Below are positions 1-5,728 of a DNA stretch of 11,702 nucleotides, piece by piece. This DNA is from Oscillospiraceae bacterium (lineage in GTDB: Bacteria; Bacillota; Clostridia; Oscillospirales; Ruminococcaceae): positions 1-11,702 of the forward strand of contig WRLS01000057.1 in the NCBI GenBank assembly GCA_009776345.1. Direction: 5' to 3'. Under the pieces are notes generated by a model that saw nothing but the letters and a program-made list of their open reading frames with translations, had not been told where the DNA came from and did no database searches. The stretch's first letter is position 1. The number at the start of each line of letters is the position of its first letter. Position numbers and translations under genes: made by a program.

Positions 1-31
1 CGGGGTGGTTTATAACACGATTTTATCTTCG

Positions 32-328
32 GTAGTTTTTCACCGCTCAAGCCGCGGGGGCTGTTACTTTGCAACGCGGCAAAGTAACCAAAGCGCGCCG
101 GGGAGACCCCGGACCCCCATTTCGACAAATCTCATAGATTAGTGCCTTTCATCGCGCACGTCATATGCATAGTTCTATAATCCGCCCAATCACCCAGCCG
201 AGCCGGGCTCCAGGGCTGGAACGCGAAAAAAGGTATTAGGAACAAAAGAAATCAAAGACTTTTTCCGCTGTTATTACGTGCGCGGGCGCTTCCGGTGTCG
301 CTCTTTCCTTTAGGTTTGTACCTGCTTG
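32..328 (+). repeat. Dispersed structured repeat, copy 1
   Basis: This segment aligns over its whole length, in direct orientation, with 3912-4216; by eye about four fifths of the bases match. Two blocks are identical in both copies: 34 bases from 98 and 44 bases at 148-191. Visible structure: hairpin A at 63-72/79-88 (10 bp, loop AACGCG); hairpin B CCGGGG-AGA-CCCCGG at 98-112; GGGGG at 56-60 able to pair with CCCCC at 114-118, enclosing both; a long-range stem CGCGCACGT (153-161) with ACGTGCGCG (276-284); and inside it GCGAAAAAAG (223-232) with CTTTTTCCGC (259-268), one mismatch. A TATAAT lies at 176-181. It has no transposase and no clear terminal inverted repeats. It could be a non-autonomous mobile repeat or a structured RNA; the strand given is arbitrary. 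Confidence 0.9.
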
Positions 329-341
329 CCTTTGTAGCCTT

Positions 342-361
342 ACCCTCTTTTTAAAGAGGGT
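342..361. repeat. 20-bp palindrome, hairpin with 9-bp stem
   Basis: ACCCTCTTT (342-350) and AAAGAGGGT (353-361) pair perfectly around a TT centre. It lies 13 bases after the end of repeat copy 1 and four bases before a second palindrome of the same design. No T-run follows, so it is not a standard terminator. Confidence 0.8.
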
Positions 362-365
362 GGCG

Positions 366-405
366 CAAAGTGATTTATCACTTTGTGACGGGTGTTTCGT
401 AATCA
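366..405. repeat. Palindrome plus adjoining hairpin (tail module)
   Basis: CAAAGTGAT (366-374) and ATCACTTTG (377-385) form a perfect 9-bp stem around TT, the same geometry as the palindrome at 342-361. A third small hairpin follows, TTCGT/ACGAA around AATC near 395-408, flanked by GTGT and ACAC that can extend it past a two-base bulge. Stem, GTGGC spacer, second stem, then GACGGGTG reads like a modular intergenic repeat. No protein is encoded. Confidence 0.7.
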
Positions 406-466
406 CGAATTACACTTCACATTTCCCGGCGAACTGAAGCTTGTAATATAGTTAGGAGTGGTTTAA

Positions 467-1312
467 TTGCGTGTACGCGCGGCGGCAAAAAAATTGCTGT
501 ATATCACAGCGGCGATTATATTGGTAAGCGTGTGCGTGAATATGTTTTTCGGACCGCATGACATAGCCGCCGGCGGGCTTACCGGGCTTGCCATTATTTT
601 AGATGAGATGCTGGGGCTTAACCGCTCAATCGTGATTCTTGCGGGGAACGCGCTGCTGCTGACGGGCGCATTTTTTCTGTTGGGGCGGGAGTTTTTTTTC
701 AACACAGTGATCGGCGCCGCGCTGCTGCCGATTTTTATCGCGGTTATCCCGCAGATAACGCTGGTCCGCGATACCATGCTCTCTATGATTGTGGGCAGTG
801 TAATATTCGGCATAGCGGTTTCGATCCTATATCTTTACAAGGCATCCAGCGGGGGGACATCCATCCCGCCGCTTATCATAAAAAAATACTTCAACATAAA
901 TACATCGGTCGGTTTATTTCTAACGGACGGTGTTGTTGTTGTGCTGTGCCTGCTTGTTTTCAGCGTGGATTCGTTTTTCTACGCGATCACATCTATTTTT
1001 ATCACATCCGCCACGATGAATTACATCGAAAGCGGCATAAACAAGAAAAAGATGGTATATATCATCAGCGACAGGCACGAAGCTATAACAAAAGAGATAC
1101 TGCATGGGATCGGCCGCGGGGTTACGGTTATACCCGTGATCGGCGCGTACAGGCAGACGCAGAAAAATATGCTGATGGTTACGCTGGACAAAAAAAATTA
1201 CCGGCAGCTTATGGCGATCGTCAATAAATATGATGATAAAGCTTTCATGATCACCGATACCGTATCAGATGTTCACGGGCAAGGGTTTACCTATGAATCG
1301 GGGAGTGTGTAG
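467..1312 (+). CDS. YitT family membrane protein (DUF161 plus DUF2179)
   Basis: This is a 281-residue multi-pass membrane protein of the YitT family; the molecular function of the family is unknown. The first ~185 residues contain about five to six hydrophobic segments (roughly 9-28, 55-73, 78-97, 105-124, 148-166 and 170-185) and the two glycine motifs typical of the family, AGGLTG near 35-40 and SSGGTS near 128-132. Residues ~195-275 form the soluble C-terminal DUF2179 domain, with GRGVT (216-220), GAY (226-228), the KAFMI segment near 258-262 and a GQGF ending. The start is TTG at 467: an in-frame TAA lies immediately before it, and AGGAG (454-458) sits 8 bases upstream. Length is normal for the family. 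It sits on the same strand as phosphofructokinase, but that gene has its own promoter, so they need not be one operon. A transport or membrane-sensing role would be a guess. Confidence 0.88.
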   Translation: MRVRAAAKKLLYITAAIILVSVCVNMFFGPHDIAAGGLTGLAIILDEMLGLNRSIVILAGNALLLTGAFFLLGREFFFNTVIGAALLPIFIAVIPQITLVRDTMLSMIVGSVIFGIAVSILYLYKASSGGTSIPPLIIKKYFNINTSVGLFLTDGVVVVLCLLVFSVDSFFYAITSIFITSATMNYIESGINKKKMVYIISDRHEAITKEILHGIGRGVTVIPVIGAYRQTQKNMLMVTLDKKNYRQLMAIVNKYDDKAFMITDTVSDVHGQGFTYESGSV

Positions 1313-1332
1313 GCGGCGCGAAGGCTCACCGT

Positions 1333-1361
1333 TTGACAGCCTGAAAAATATGTGCTATTCT
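1333..1361 (+). promoter_or_regulatory. SigA-like promoter of the phosphofructokinase gene
   Basis: TTGACA (1333-1338, perfect -35), a 17-base spacer and TATTCT (1356-1361, four of six) with a TGC extension directly before it (1353-1355). Transcription would begin near 1368, after an apparent GTG start at 1352, which supports the TTG at 1397 as the true start. The leader would be about 30 bases. Confidence 0.7.
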
Positions 1362-1396
1362 CTGTTTTGACAGGGGAAAAGAACGGGGGAAGGATC

Positions 1397-2602
1397 TTGA
1401 AAAATCTTGTGATAGCACAATCAGGCGGGCCGACCGCGGCGATAAACGCAAGCCTTGCCGGGATTGTGGAACGCGCCATGACCTGCGCTGAAATCGGCAC
1501 GATCTACGGTGCGCGTTATGGGATAAAGGGCGTGCTGAAAGACGACCTCGTTGATATCGGGGCGCGGCTTTCATCCCCCGGTGCGCTCACACGGCTGATA
1601 CATACGCCGTCCTCCGCGCTTGGCTCCTGCCGCGTCAAGCTTCGCCCGCCGGAGGAAAACGAATCGGATTACGAAAAAATCTTCGGCTACCTGGCTTCGC
1701 GGGGCGCAGGCCGGTTTTTGTATATAGGCGGCAATGACTCCATGGATACCGTCGCGAAGCTGTCAGCCTACGGGAAAGCAAAGGGCATTGATATTTCTAT
1801 AATGGGCGTGCCTAAAACAATCGACAACGACCTGTGCGGAATGGACCATTCCCCCGGTTTTGGCTCCGCCGCGAAATATATCGCAACGACTTTTTCCGAG
1901 CTTTGGTGCGACTGCCGTGTCTACGATATCCCCGCCGTGACAATTGTTGAAGTGATGGGGCGGCACGTGGGCTGGCTAACGGCGGCATCCGCGCTTGCAA
2001 GGGGAAGGGACTGCCCTGCCCCGCAGCTTATTTATTTGCCTGAGGTACCGTTTGACAACGCGCAGTTTATCGGGGACATAAAAAAAGAGCTGGAAAAAAG
2101 CCCCGCTGTCCTAATCGCCGTAAGTGAGGGATTGCGCCGCGCGGATGGCTCCTTCGTGGGCGAGGACAGCCAAAGCGGCATTGCCGACGTTTTCGGCCAT
2201 GCGTATCTTTCCGGCGCGGGGCGCGTGCTGGAAGGGCTTGTCCGCAGGGAAATCGGCTGCAAGGTGCGTTCGGTTGAGCTGAACCTTATGCAGCGCTGCG
2301 CCGGGCATCTCGCGTCCCAAAGCGACTTGACGGAAGCGCGGCTGTTGGGCGCCGCCGCCCTTGACCGTGCGCTGAAAGGCGTTTCCGGGGAGGTTTCTGT
2401 TTTAAACAGGCTCCCGGGGGAAGAATACCGTGTCGCTTACGGTTCCATATGCGCGAAGGAAGTGGCAAACAAAGAAAAGTATGTGCCGAATGATTGGATC
2501 AGCGAAAGCGGCAATGATGTCACGGATGAAATGATACGCTACCTGACGCCGCTGGCGCAGTACGAGCAGCTTTATTCCGACTGTTTCCAGCTGTCCAGAT
2601 AA
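1397..2602 (+). CDS. pfp: 6-phosphofructokinase, probably pyrophosphate-dependent
   Basis: Phosphorylates fructose 6-phosphate to fructose 1,6-bisphosphate in glycolysis, in the cytoplasm. The 401-residue product has the N-terminal AQSGGPTAAIN phosphate-binding segment (7-17), GGNDS (111-115), PKTIDND (139-145) and MGRHVGW (187-193). In this family ATP-dependent enzymes carry GGDGS and PGTIDND, whereas pyrophosphate-dependent enzymes have an acidic or amide residue in the first motif and lysine in the second. The lysine here (K140) and GRHxGWL therefore point to pyrophosphate as phosphoryl donor, which would make the step reversible. Asparagine replaces the usual aspartate in GGDDS, so the donor is inferred. 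I chose TTG at 1397: it lies downstream of the promoter, has GGGGGA (1385-1390) before it, and gives the usual MKNLVIAQSGG-like N-terminus. A GTG at 1352 would add 15 atypical residues. The 3' end overlaps adenosylhomocysteinase by 31 bp in the opposite direction. Confidence 0.9.
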   Translation: MKNLVIAQSGGPTAAINASLAGIVERAMTCAEIGTIYGARYGIKGVLKDDLVDIGARLSSPGALTRLIHTPSSALGSCRVKLRPPEENESDYEKIFGYLASRGAGRFLYIGGNDSMDTVAKLSAYGKAKGIDISIMGVPKTIDNDLCGMDHSPGFGSAAKYIATTFSELWCDCRVYDIPAVTIVEVMGRHVGWLTAASALARGRDCPAPQLIYLPEVPFDNAQFIGDIKKELEKSPAVLIAVSEGLRRADGSFVGEDSQSGIADVFGHAYLSGAGRVLEGLVRREIGCKVRSVELNLMQRCAGHLASQSDLTEARLLGAAALDRALKGVSGEVSVLNRLPGEEYRVAYGSICAKEVANKEKYVPNDWISESGNDVTDEMIRYLTPLAQYEQLYSDCFQLSR

Positions 2603-3822
2603 TCCTTCTGCGCGGCTGTAAGGCTGTCTATGCGGTAGCCGTCAAACGCGAGCTTGCGCCTTGCGACCTCCATGTCGATTTCTTTGGGGACTTGGTTGAG
2701 CATGGATTTTATATTCCCGCGGTTTTCCGCGAGATAGCGCGCGCAGGATGCCTGGATCGCAAAGCTCATGTCCATAACCTCCGCCGGATGCCCGTCCCCT
2801 GCCGCCAGGTTTACAAGCCTGCCTTCCGCCAGCACAGACAGCGTCCTGCCGTTTTGCAGTTTATAACCCATAATATTGCGCTTTTGCTCAGTGATTTCCA
2901 CAGCTATTTCACGCAGGCCCGCAACATCTACTTCAACATCAAAATGACCGGCGTTGCAAAGAACCGCGCCGTCCTTCATTTTCATAAAATCAGGCGCGGT
3001 GATAACATCGCGGCAGCCTGTAACAGTACAGAAGAAGTCGCCGATTTCGGCGGCTTCGTTTATAGGCATAACCGAAAAACCGTCCATGATGGCTTCAATC
3101 GCCTTGATGGGGTCGATTTCGGTTACAACGACCTGCGCGCCCAGGCCCTTCGCGCGCATGGCAACGCCCTTGCCGCACCAACCGTAACCGCAGACCACCA
3201 CGATCTTCCCGGCGACTACAAGATTTGTCGTGCGGTTGATGCCGTCCCAGACAGACTGCCCCGTGCCGTACCTGTTGTCGAACAGGAATTTGCACTGTGC
3301 GTTATTCACCAGCATCATGGGGAATTTAAGCGCGTCGGCACGGTCCATAGAGATAAGGCGGATGACCCCGGTGGTGGTTTCCTCACAGCCGCCGATGACT
3401 TTTCCGCAAAGCTCGGGGTACTCTTCGTGCAGCGTCCCCACAAGGTCGCCGCCGTCGTCTATAATAATATCGGGGCCGATTTCCAGCACTTTTCGGATGT
3501 GCGATTTATATTCATCAGCAGTGCAGCCGTACCACGCAAATACATTCAGACCGTCCTCCGCGAGCGCGGCCGCCACATCGTCCTGGGTTGAGAGGGGGTT
3601 GCTGCCGGTCACATACATTTCCGCGCCGCCCCCGGCAAGCATCTTGCACAGATACGCCGTCTTTGCCTCTAAGTGGATGGACAGCGCGATTTTCAGCCCC
3701 CGGAACGGCAGGTCCCGCAGAAGCTCATCCCCGATGCTGGTGAGTACGGGCATATGCTTTTGTACCCATTCGATTTTTTTATGCCCCTCCGGCGCGAGGG
3801 CGGGGTTTCTGATTTCGCTCAT
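2572..3822 (-). CDS. ahcY: Adenosylhomocysteinase
   Basis: Cytoplasmic NAD-dependent enzyme that splits S-adenosylhomocysteine reversibly into adenosine and homocysteine, removing the inhibitory product of methyltransferases. The 416-residue protein shows EETTTGV (147-153), DNRYGTGQS (182-190) and the dinucleotide-binding GYGWCGKG (212-219) followed by the acidic strand end TEID (234-237), then NAGHFD (290-295) and MSFAIQA (352-358). The YGTGQS form, the modest length and the absence of the KPxxYRY tail of animal and enterobacterial-type enzymes place it with the shorter bacterial and archaeal type. Some relatives of that type act on S-inosylhomocysteine, which is an alternative here. The start is ATG at 3822, with GGAGG (3830-3834) 7 bases upstream; an extension to 3879 has no matching site. 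A weak promoter candidate, TTGTAG-N17-TACATT on this strand, lies around 3866-3894. Cellular methylation demand, including CheR nearby, gives it an obvious role. Confidence 0.93.
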   Translation of the reverse strand: MSEIRNPALAPEGHKKIEWVQKHMPVLTSIGDELLRDLPFRGLKIALSIHLEAKTAYLCKMLAGGGAEMYVTGSNPLSTQDDVAAALAEDGLNVFAWYGCTADEYKSHIRKVLEIGPDIIIDDGGDLVGTLHEEYPELCGKVIGGCEETTTGVIRLISMDRADALKFPMMLVNNAQCKFLFDNRYGTGQSVWDGINRTTNLVVAGKIVVVCGYGWCGKGVAMRAKGLGAQVVVTEIDPIKAIEAIMDGFSVMPINEAAEIGDFFCTVTGCRDVITAPDFMKMKDGAVLCNAGHFDVEVDVAGLREIAVEITEQKRNIMGYKLQNGRTLSVLAEGRLVNLAAGDGHPAEVMDMSFAIQASCARYLAENRGNIKSMLNQVPKEIDMEVARRKLAFDGYRIDSLTAAQKDYLDSWKQSE

Positions 3823-3872
3823 TTTGCTGCCTCCATATTTATCGCAAGTCTCACATTTAACGGGGAATGTAA

Positions 3873-3924
3873 AGTGCAAAACCCATGCCTACAATATGAT
3901 TTCTGCTTGCTGTAGTTTTGCACT
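3873..3924 (-). repeat. Inverted repeat in the adenosylhomocysteinase leader
   Basis: AGTGCAAAAC (3873-3882) pairs perfectly with GTTTTGCACT (3915-3924), and inside it TACA (3890-3893) can pair with TGTA (3911-3914) past a six-base bulge. The start codon lies about 50 bases further on. It has no T-run in either direction. The right arm overlaps the first bases of repeat copy 2. It may be a leader RNA structure or an operator; it matches no riboswitch that I can name. Confidence 0.55.
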
Positions 3925-4216
3925 GCTCATCCGCTCAAGCCGCGGGGGCTTTTCTTTTGCTTGTGCAAAAGAAACAAAACACACCGGGGAGACCCCGGAC
4001 CCCCATTTCGACAAATCGCATAGCTTCGTACTCTTCATCGCGCACGTCATATGCATAGTTCTATAATCCGCCCAATCGCTCAGCCGAGCCGAGCTCCAGG
4101 GCTTGAACGCGAAAAAAGGAATTATGAAAAAGAAATATTTGAAGACTTTTTCCGCTGTAATTACGTGCGCGGGCGCTTCCGGGCGTCGCTCCTTACTTTA
4201 GGGTTGCACCTACTTG
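3912..4216 (+). repeat. Dispersed structured repeat, copy 2
   Basis: Partner of the element at 32-328, in the same orientation. Hairpin A is TTTCTTTTGC (3951-3960), loop TTGT, GCAAAAGAAA (3965-3974): both arms differ from copy 1 at three positions, yet pairing stays perfect. Hairpin B (3984-3998), the long-range stem CGCGCACGT (4039-4047) with ACGTGCGCG (4163-4171), and GCGAAAAAAG (4109-4118) with CTTTTTCCGC (4146-4155) are all kept. The 44-base identical block is 4034-4077 and contains TATAAT (4062-4067). The left end differs from copy 1 by a six-base insertion. In this copy only, ATG at 4124 opens 25 codons. Confidence 0.9.
4124..4201 (+). other. Short signal-peptide-like reading frame inside repeat copy 2
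   Basis: ATG at 4124, preceded by AAAAAAGGA (4112-4120), opens 25 codons that begin MKKKYLKTFSAVITCAGAS, which looks like a lysine-rich, then hydrophobic export signal, and stops at TAG (4199-4201). Copy 1 has TTAGG where this ATG would be and cannot encode it. It may be chance, a decayed gene start or a small peptide. I do not call it a gene. Confidence 0.2.
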
Positions 4217-4259
4217 TACAGTGTTCATCATAGCTACAATGTTAATTGAAGGTTTGTAA

Positions 4260-4307
4260 GCGGGGAAAAATTTCGTTATCTCTTTTTCTTTATATCTTTT
4301 TCCCCGC
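4260..4307. repeat. 11-bp perfect inverted repeat
   Basis: GCGGGGAAAAA (4260-4270) and TTTTTCCCCGC (4297-4307) are exact inverted copies separated by 26 pyrimidine-rich bases. It follows repeat copy 2 by about 40 bases. No T-run follows the right arm. Function not recognisable. Confidence 0.7.
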
Positions 4308-4425
4308 GCCCAGCATTTGAGCCTCGCAAGGCGAAAGCGGAAGGCAGATGTATTATGTTGATGGTTCTTTACTTGCCGTGCTGGCAAGTGTGGATTCTTC
4401 AGCCTCTGCGGGGGGTCGGGCTTCG

Positions 4426-4514
4426 CAGGTTTTAGGATTTAGGTTTCAGGAAAAGGACGGAGCTTATAAATTCTGCCCTTCCTAAATCCTGAATCCTAAA
4501 ACCTTAATCCTGCG
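4426..4514. repeat. Heptad-repeat inverted repeat
   Basis: The left arm is four 7-base units (CAGGTTT, TAGGATT, TAGGTTT, CAGGAAA; 4426-4453). The right arm is five units in the opposite orientation (TCCTAAA, TCCTGAA, TCCTAAA, ACCTTAA, TCCTGCG; 4480-4514). The segments 4428-4451 and 4480-4503 are inverted copies with three mismatches in 24. The unit resembles those at 7105-7139 and 11573-11593. Confidence 0.75.
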
Positions 4515-4540
4515 GCGCTTCGCGCCGCCCCAGCCCCCTA

Positions 4541-4592
4541 AGCCGCGTTTTTCTTTGTTACTTTCTTTTTGGCGGCGCAAAAAGAAAGTAAA
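4541..4592. repeat. Third hairpin of the repeat-family type
   Basis: TTACTTTCTTTTT (4558-4570) pairs perfectly over 13 bp with AAAAAGAAAGTAA (4579-4591) around GGCGGCGC. It is preceded by AAGCCGCG, as hairpin A is in both repeat copies, but the rest of the element is absent. It lies 47 bases after the cheB stop on the cheB transcript; without a T-run it is a poor terminator but could protect a transcript end. Confidence 0.65.
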
Positions 4593-4637
4593 TAACTGCG
4601 CTTCGTATTATATTCCAGCTGCGTAACTTTTATTTAC

Positions 4638-5726
4638 TTAAATCGGCTTGCCGTTAAGACTGCGGATAACCGCGCCCGGTATTTCCCCCAGCGGAAGCTG
4701 TTCCCTGACAGCGCCGATGTTGAACGAAACCATCGGCATACCGTAGACCACACAGGTTGCCTCGTCCTGCCCTATAGTGTGCGCGCCGGACTTTTTCATC
4801 TCAAGCAGGCCCTTTGCGCCGTCCGCGCCCATCCCGGTAAGGATGACACCGACCGCACTGCGCCCCGCCTGCTTTGATACCGAATTAAAAAGCACGTCCA
4901 CAGAAGGGCAATGCCCGCTTACTTTTTCCGTGCCGCCGCATTTTACATAATATCCGCGCGGGTCGCGCATTAACTGCATCTGCCTGTCACCCGCGGCAAG
5001 CAAGGCCACGCCCTGCACAACACGGTCGCCGTCCTGCGCTTCTTTTACTTCCATCTTGCAGATCTTATTCAGGCGCTCGGCGTACATCGCGGTGAAGACA
5101 GGCGGCATATGCTGTACCATAACTATTCCCGGCATATTGGCGGGAAGCTCCTTCAGCACATTTACAATAGCCTCCGTGCCGCCTGTTGACGCGCCTATGG
5201 CGACAACGGCCTTGGGGTTTGATGAGATGAGGATTGGCTTTAGGATAGGCGGGCGCGCCCCGCTGACAGGAGGGCGGGCCGCCCCGGAAGGCGCCGCGGC
5301 AGGCGGGCGTATGCCCGGCATTGCCACAGAACGGGACGCGATCTTTATTTTGTCCGCGGCTTCTTTTATAAAAGCGGCGTTGTCGAAGCCGGGGCGCGTG
5401 TTGGGCTTTGAAACGAAATCGACTGCCCCCGCCTGAAGCGCCTCGAAGACATTGTTTGGGATCCCGCTTATGACGATTGCCTTTGCCCAAGGGTATTTTG
5501 TCATCAGGATTGTACGGATAAACTGCGCGCCGCGCATTTTCGGCATCTCCATATCCAGCGCGACAACATCGGGCCTCAGCTCGGATAAAAGCCTTTCGGC
5601 CTCGAAGGCGTCAGCCGCCGAGCCTACTATTTGAATGACAGGGTCTAAAGCGAACGCGCGGCTCAAATAGTCACGGAAGAAAACGGAATCATCCACGACA
5701 AGCACCTTGATTTTTTTGCCGGTCAT
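4638..5726 (-). CDS. cheB: Chemotaxis response regulator protein-glutamate methylesterase CheB
   Basis: Removes methyl groups from (and can deamidate) glutamate sites of chemoreceptors, opposing CheR; activity rises when CheA phosphorylates its receiver domain. The 362-residue protein has a receiver domain at ~5-115 with acidic pair D12-D13, phosphoacceptor D58 and K107 in SKPN. A proline- and alanine-rich linker (~134-166) follows, then the methylesterase domain with the catalytic serine in GASTGG (S180), histidine in QHMP (H206) and aspartate in GMGADG (D302). All three match the known triad. It is last in the cheA-cheW-cheR-cheB operon. A TTG at 5732 would overlap the cheR stop, but ATG at 5726 is preferred because AAAGG (5736-5740) lies 9 bases from it and too close to the TTG. 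Either way it is translationally coupled to cheR. Nothing is missing or broken. Confidence 0.95.
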   Translation of the reverse strand: MTGKKIKVLVVDDSVFFRDYLSRAFALDPVIQIVGSAADAFEAERLLSELRPDVVALDMEMPKMRGAQFIRTILMTKYPWAKAIVISGIPNNVFEALQAGAVDFVSKPNTRPGFDNAAFIKEAADKIKIASRSVAMPGIRPPAAAPSGAARPPVSGARPPILKPILISSNPKAVVAIGASTGGTEAIVNVLKELPANMPGIVMVQHMPPVFTAMYAERLNKICKMEVKEAQDGDRVVQGVALLAAGDRQMQLMRDPRGYYVKCGGTEKVSGHCPSVDVLFNSVSKQAGRSAVGVILTGMGADGAKGLLEMKKSGAHTIGQDEATCVVYGMPMVSFNIGAVREQLPLGEIPGAVIRSLNGKPI

Positions 5727-5728
5727 TT

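Larger units (their letters stand above)
1..466. other. Non-coding upstream region with structured repeat and hairpin train
   Basis: I see no credible gene in these 466 bases. Positions 32-328 are copy 1 of a dispersed repeat whose second copy lies at 3912-4216. Positions 342-410 hold three consecutive inverted repeats, described separately. The last 12 bases carry the ribosome binding site of the YitT-family gene. The first 31 bases show nothing recognisable. No convincing SigA promoter for the downstream gene was found: a TAATAT at 444-449 has no good -35 partner at the right distance. Confidence 0.8.
3823..4637. other. 815-bp non-coding region rich in inverted repeats
   Basis: No gene is supported here. 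From left to right it contains the adenosylhomocysteinase leader with an inverted repeat at 3873-3924, copy 2 of the dispersed repeat (3912-4216), an 11-bp inverted repeat (4260-4307), a 7-bp hairpin ACTTGCC/GGCAAGT (4371-4389), a heptad-repeat palindrome (4426-4514), a GC-rich 7-bp hairpin GCGGCGC-TTC-GCGCCGC (4512-4528) and a 13-bp hairpin (4558-4591). No typical terminator with a T-run follows cheB, whose transcript enters from the right. Confidence 0.8.

Noticed and set aside
148..191. Conserved 44-base block as a tRNA or tRNA fragment
   Set aside because: It contains a GTTCTA stretch, but no cloverleaf can be drawn and no acceptor stem or anticodon arm is present.
463..813. 116-codon minus-strand frame opposite the YitT-family gene
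   Set aside because: It is antisense to a membrane-protein gene and has the Ser/Thr/Ile-rich composition of a shadow frame.
1352..1396. GTG at 1352 as start of phosphofructokinase
   Set aside because: It lies inside the predicted promoter, upstream of the likely transcription start, and adds 15 residues not typical of the family.
2692..4066. Long plus-strand frames (2692-3591 and 3230-4066)
   Set aside because: Both run opposite adenosylhomocysteinase, whose motifs are unmistakable; the second extends into repeat copy 2 by chance.
32..4216. The paired ~300-bp repeats as CRISPR repeats
   Set aside because: There are only two copies several kilobases apart, far longer than CRISPR repeats, with no regular spacers and no cas genes.
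4051..4233. 60-codon plus-strand frame starting in repeat copy 2
   Set aside because: The first 23 codons align with copy 1, but copy 1 stops at the 25th codon, the remainder is not shared, and there is no good ribosome site.
4558..4591. 13-bp hairpin after cheB as a Rho-independent terminator
   Set aside because: No T-run follows the stem in either direction, so I list it as a repeat hairpin instead.
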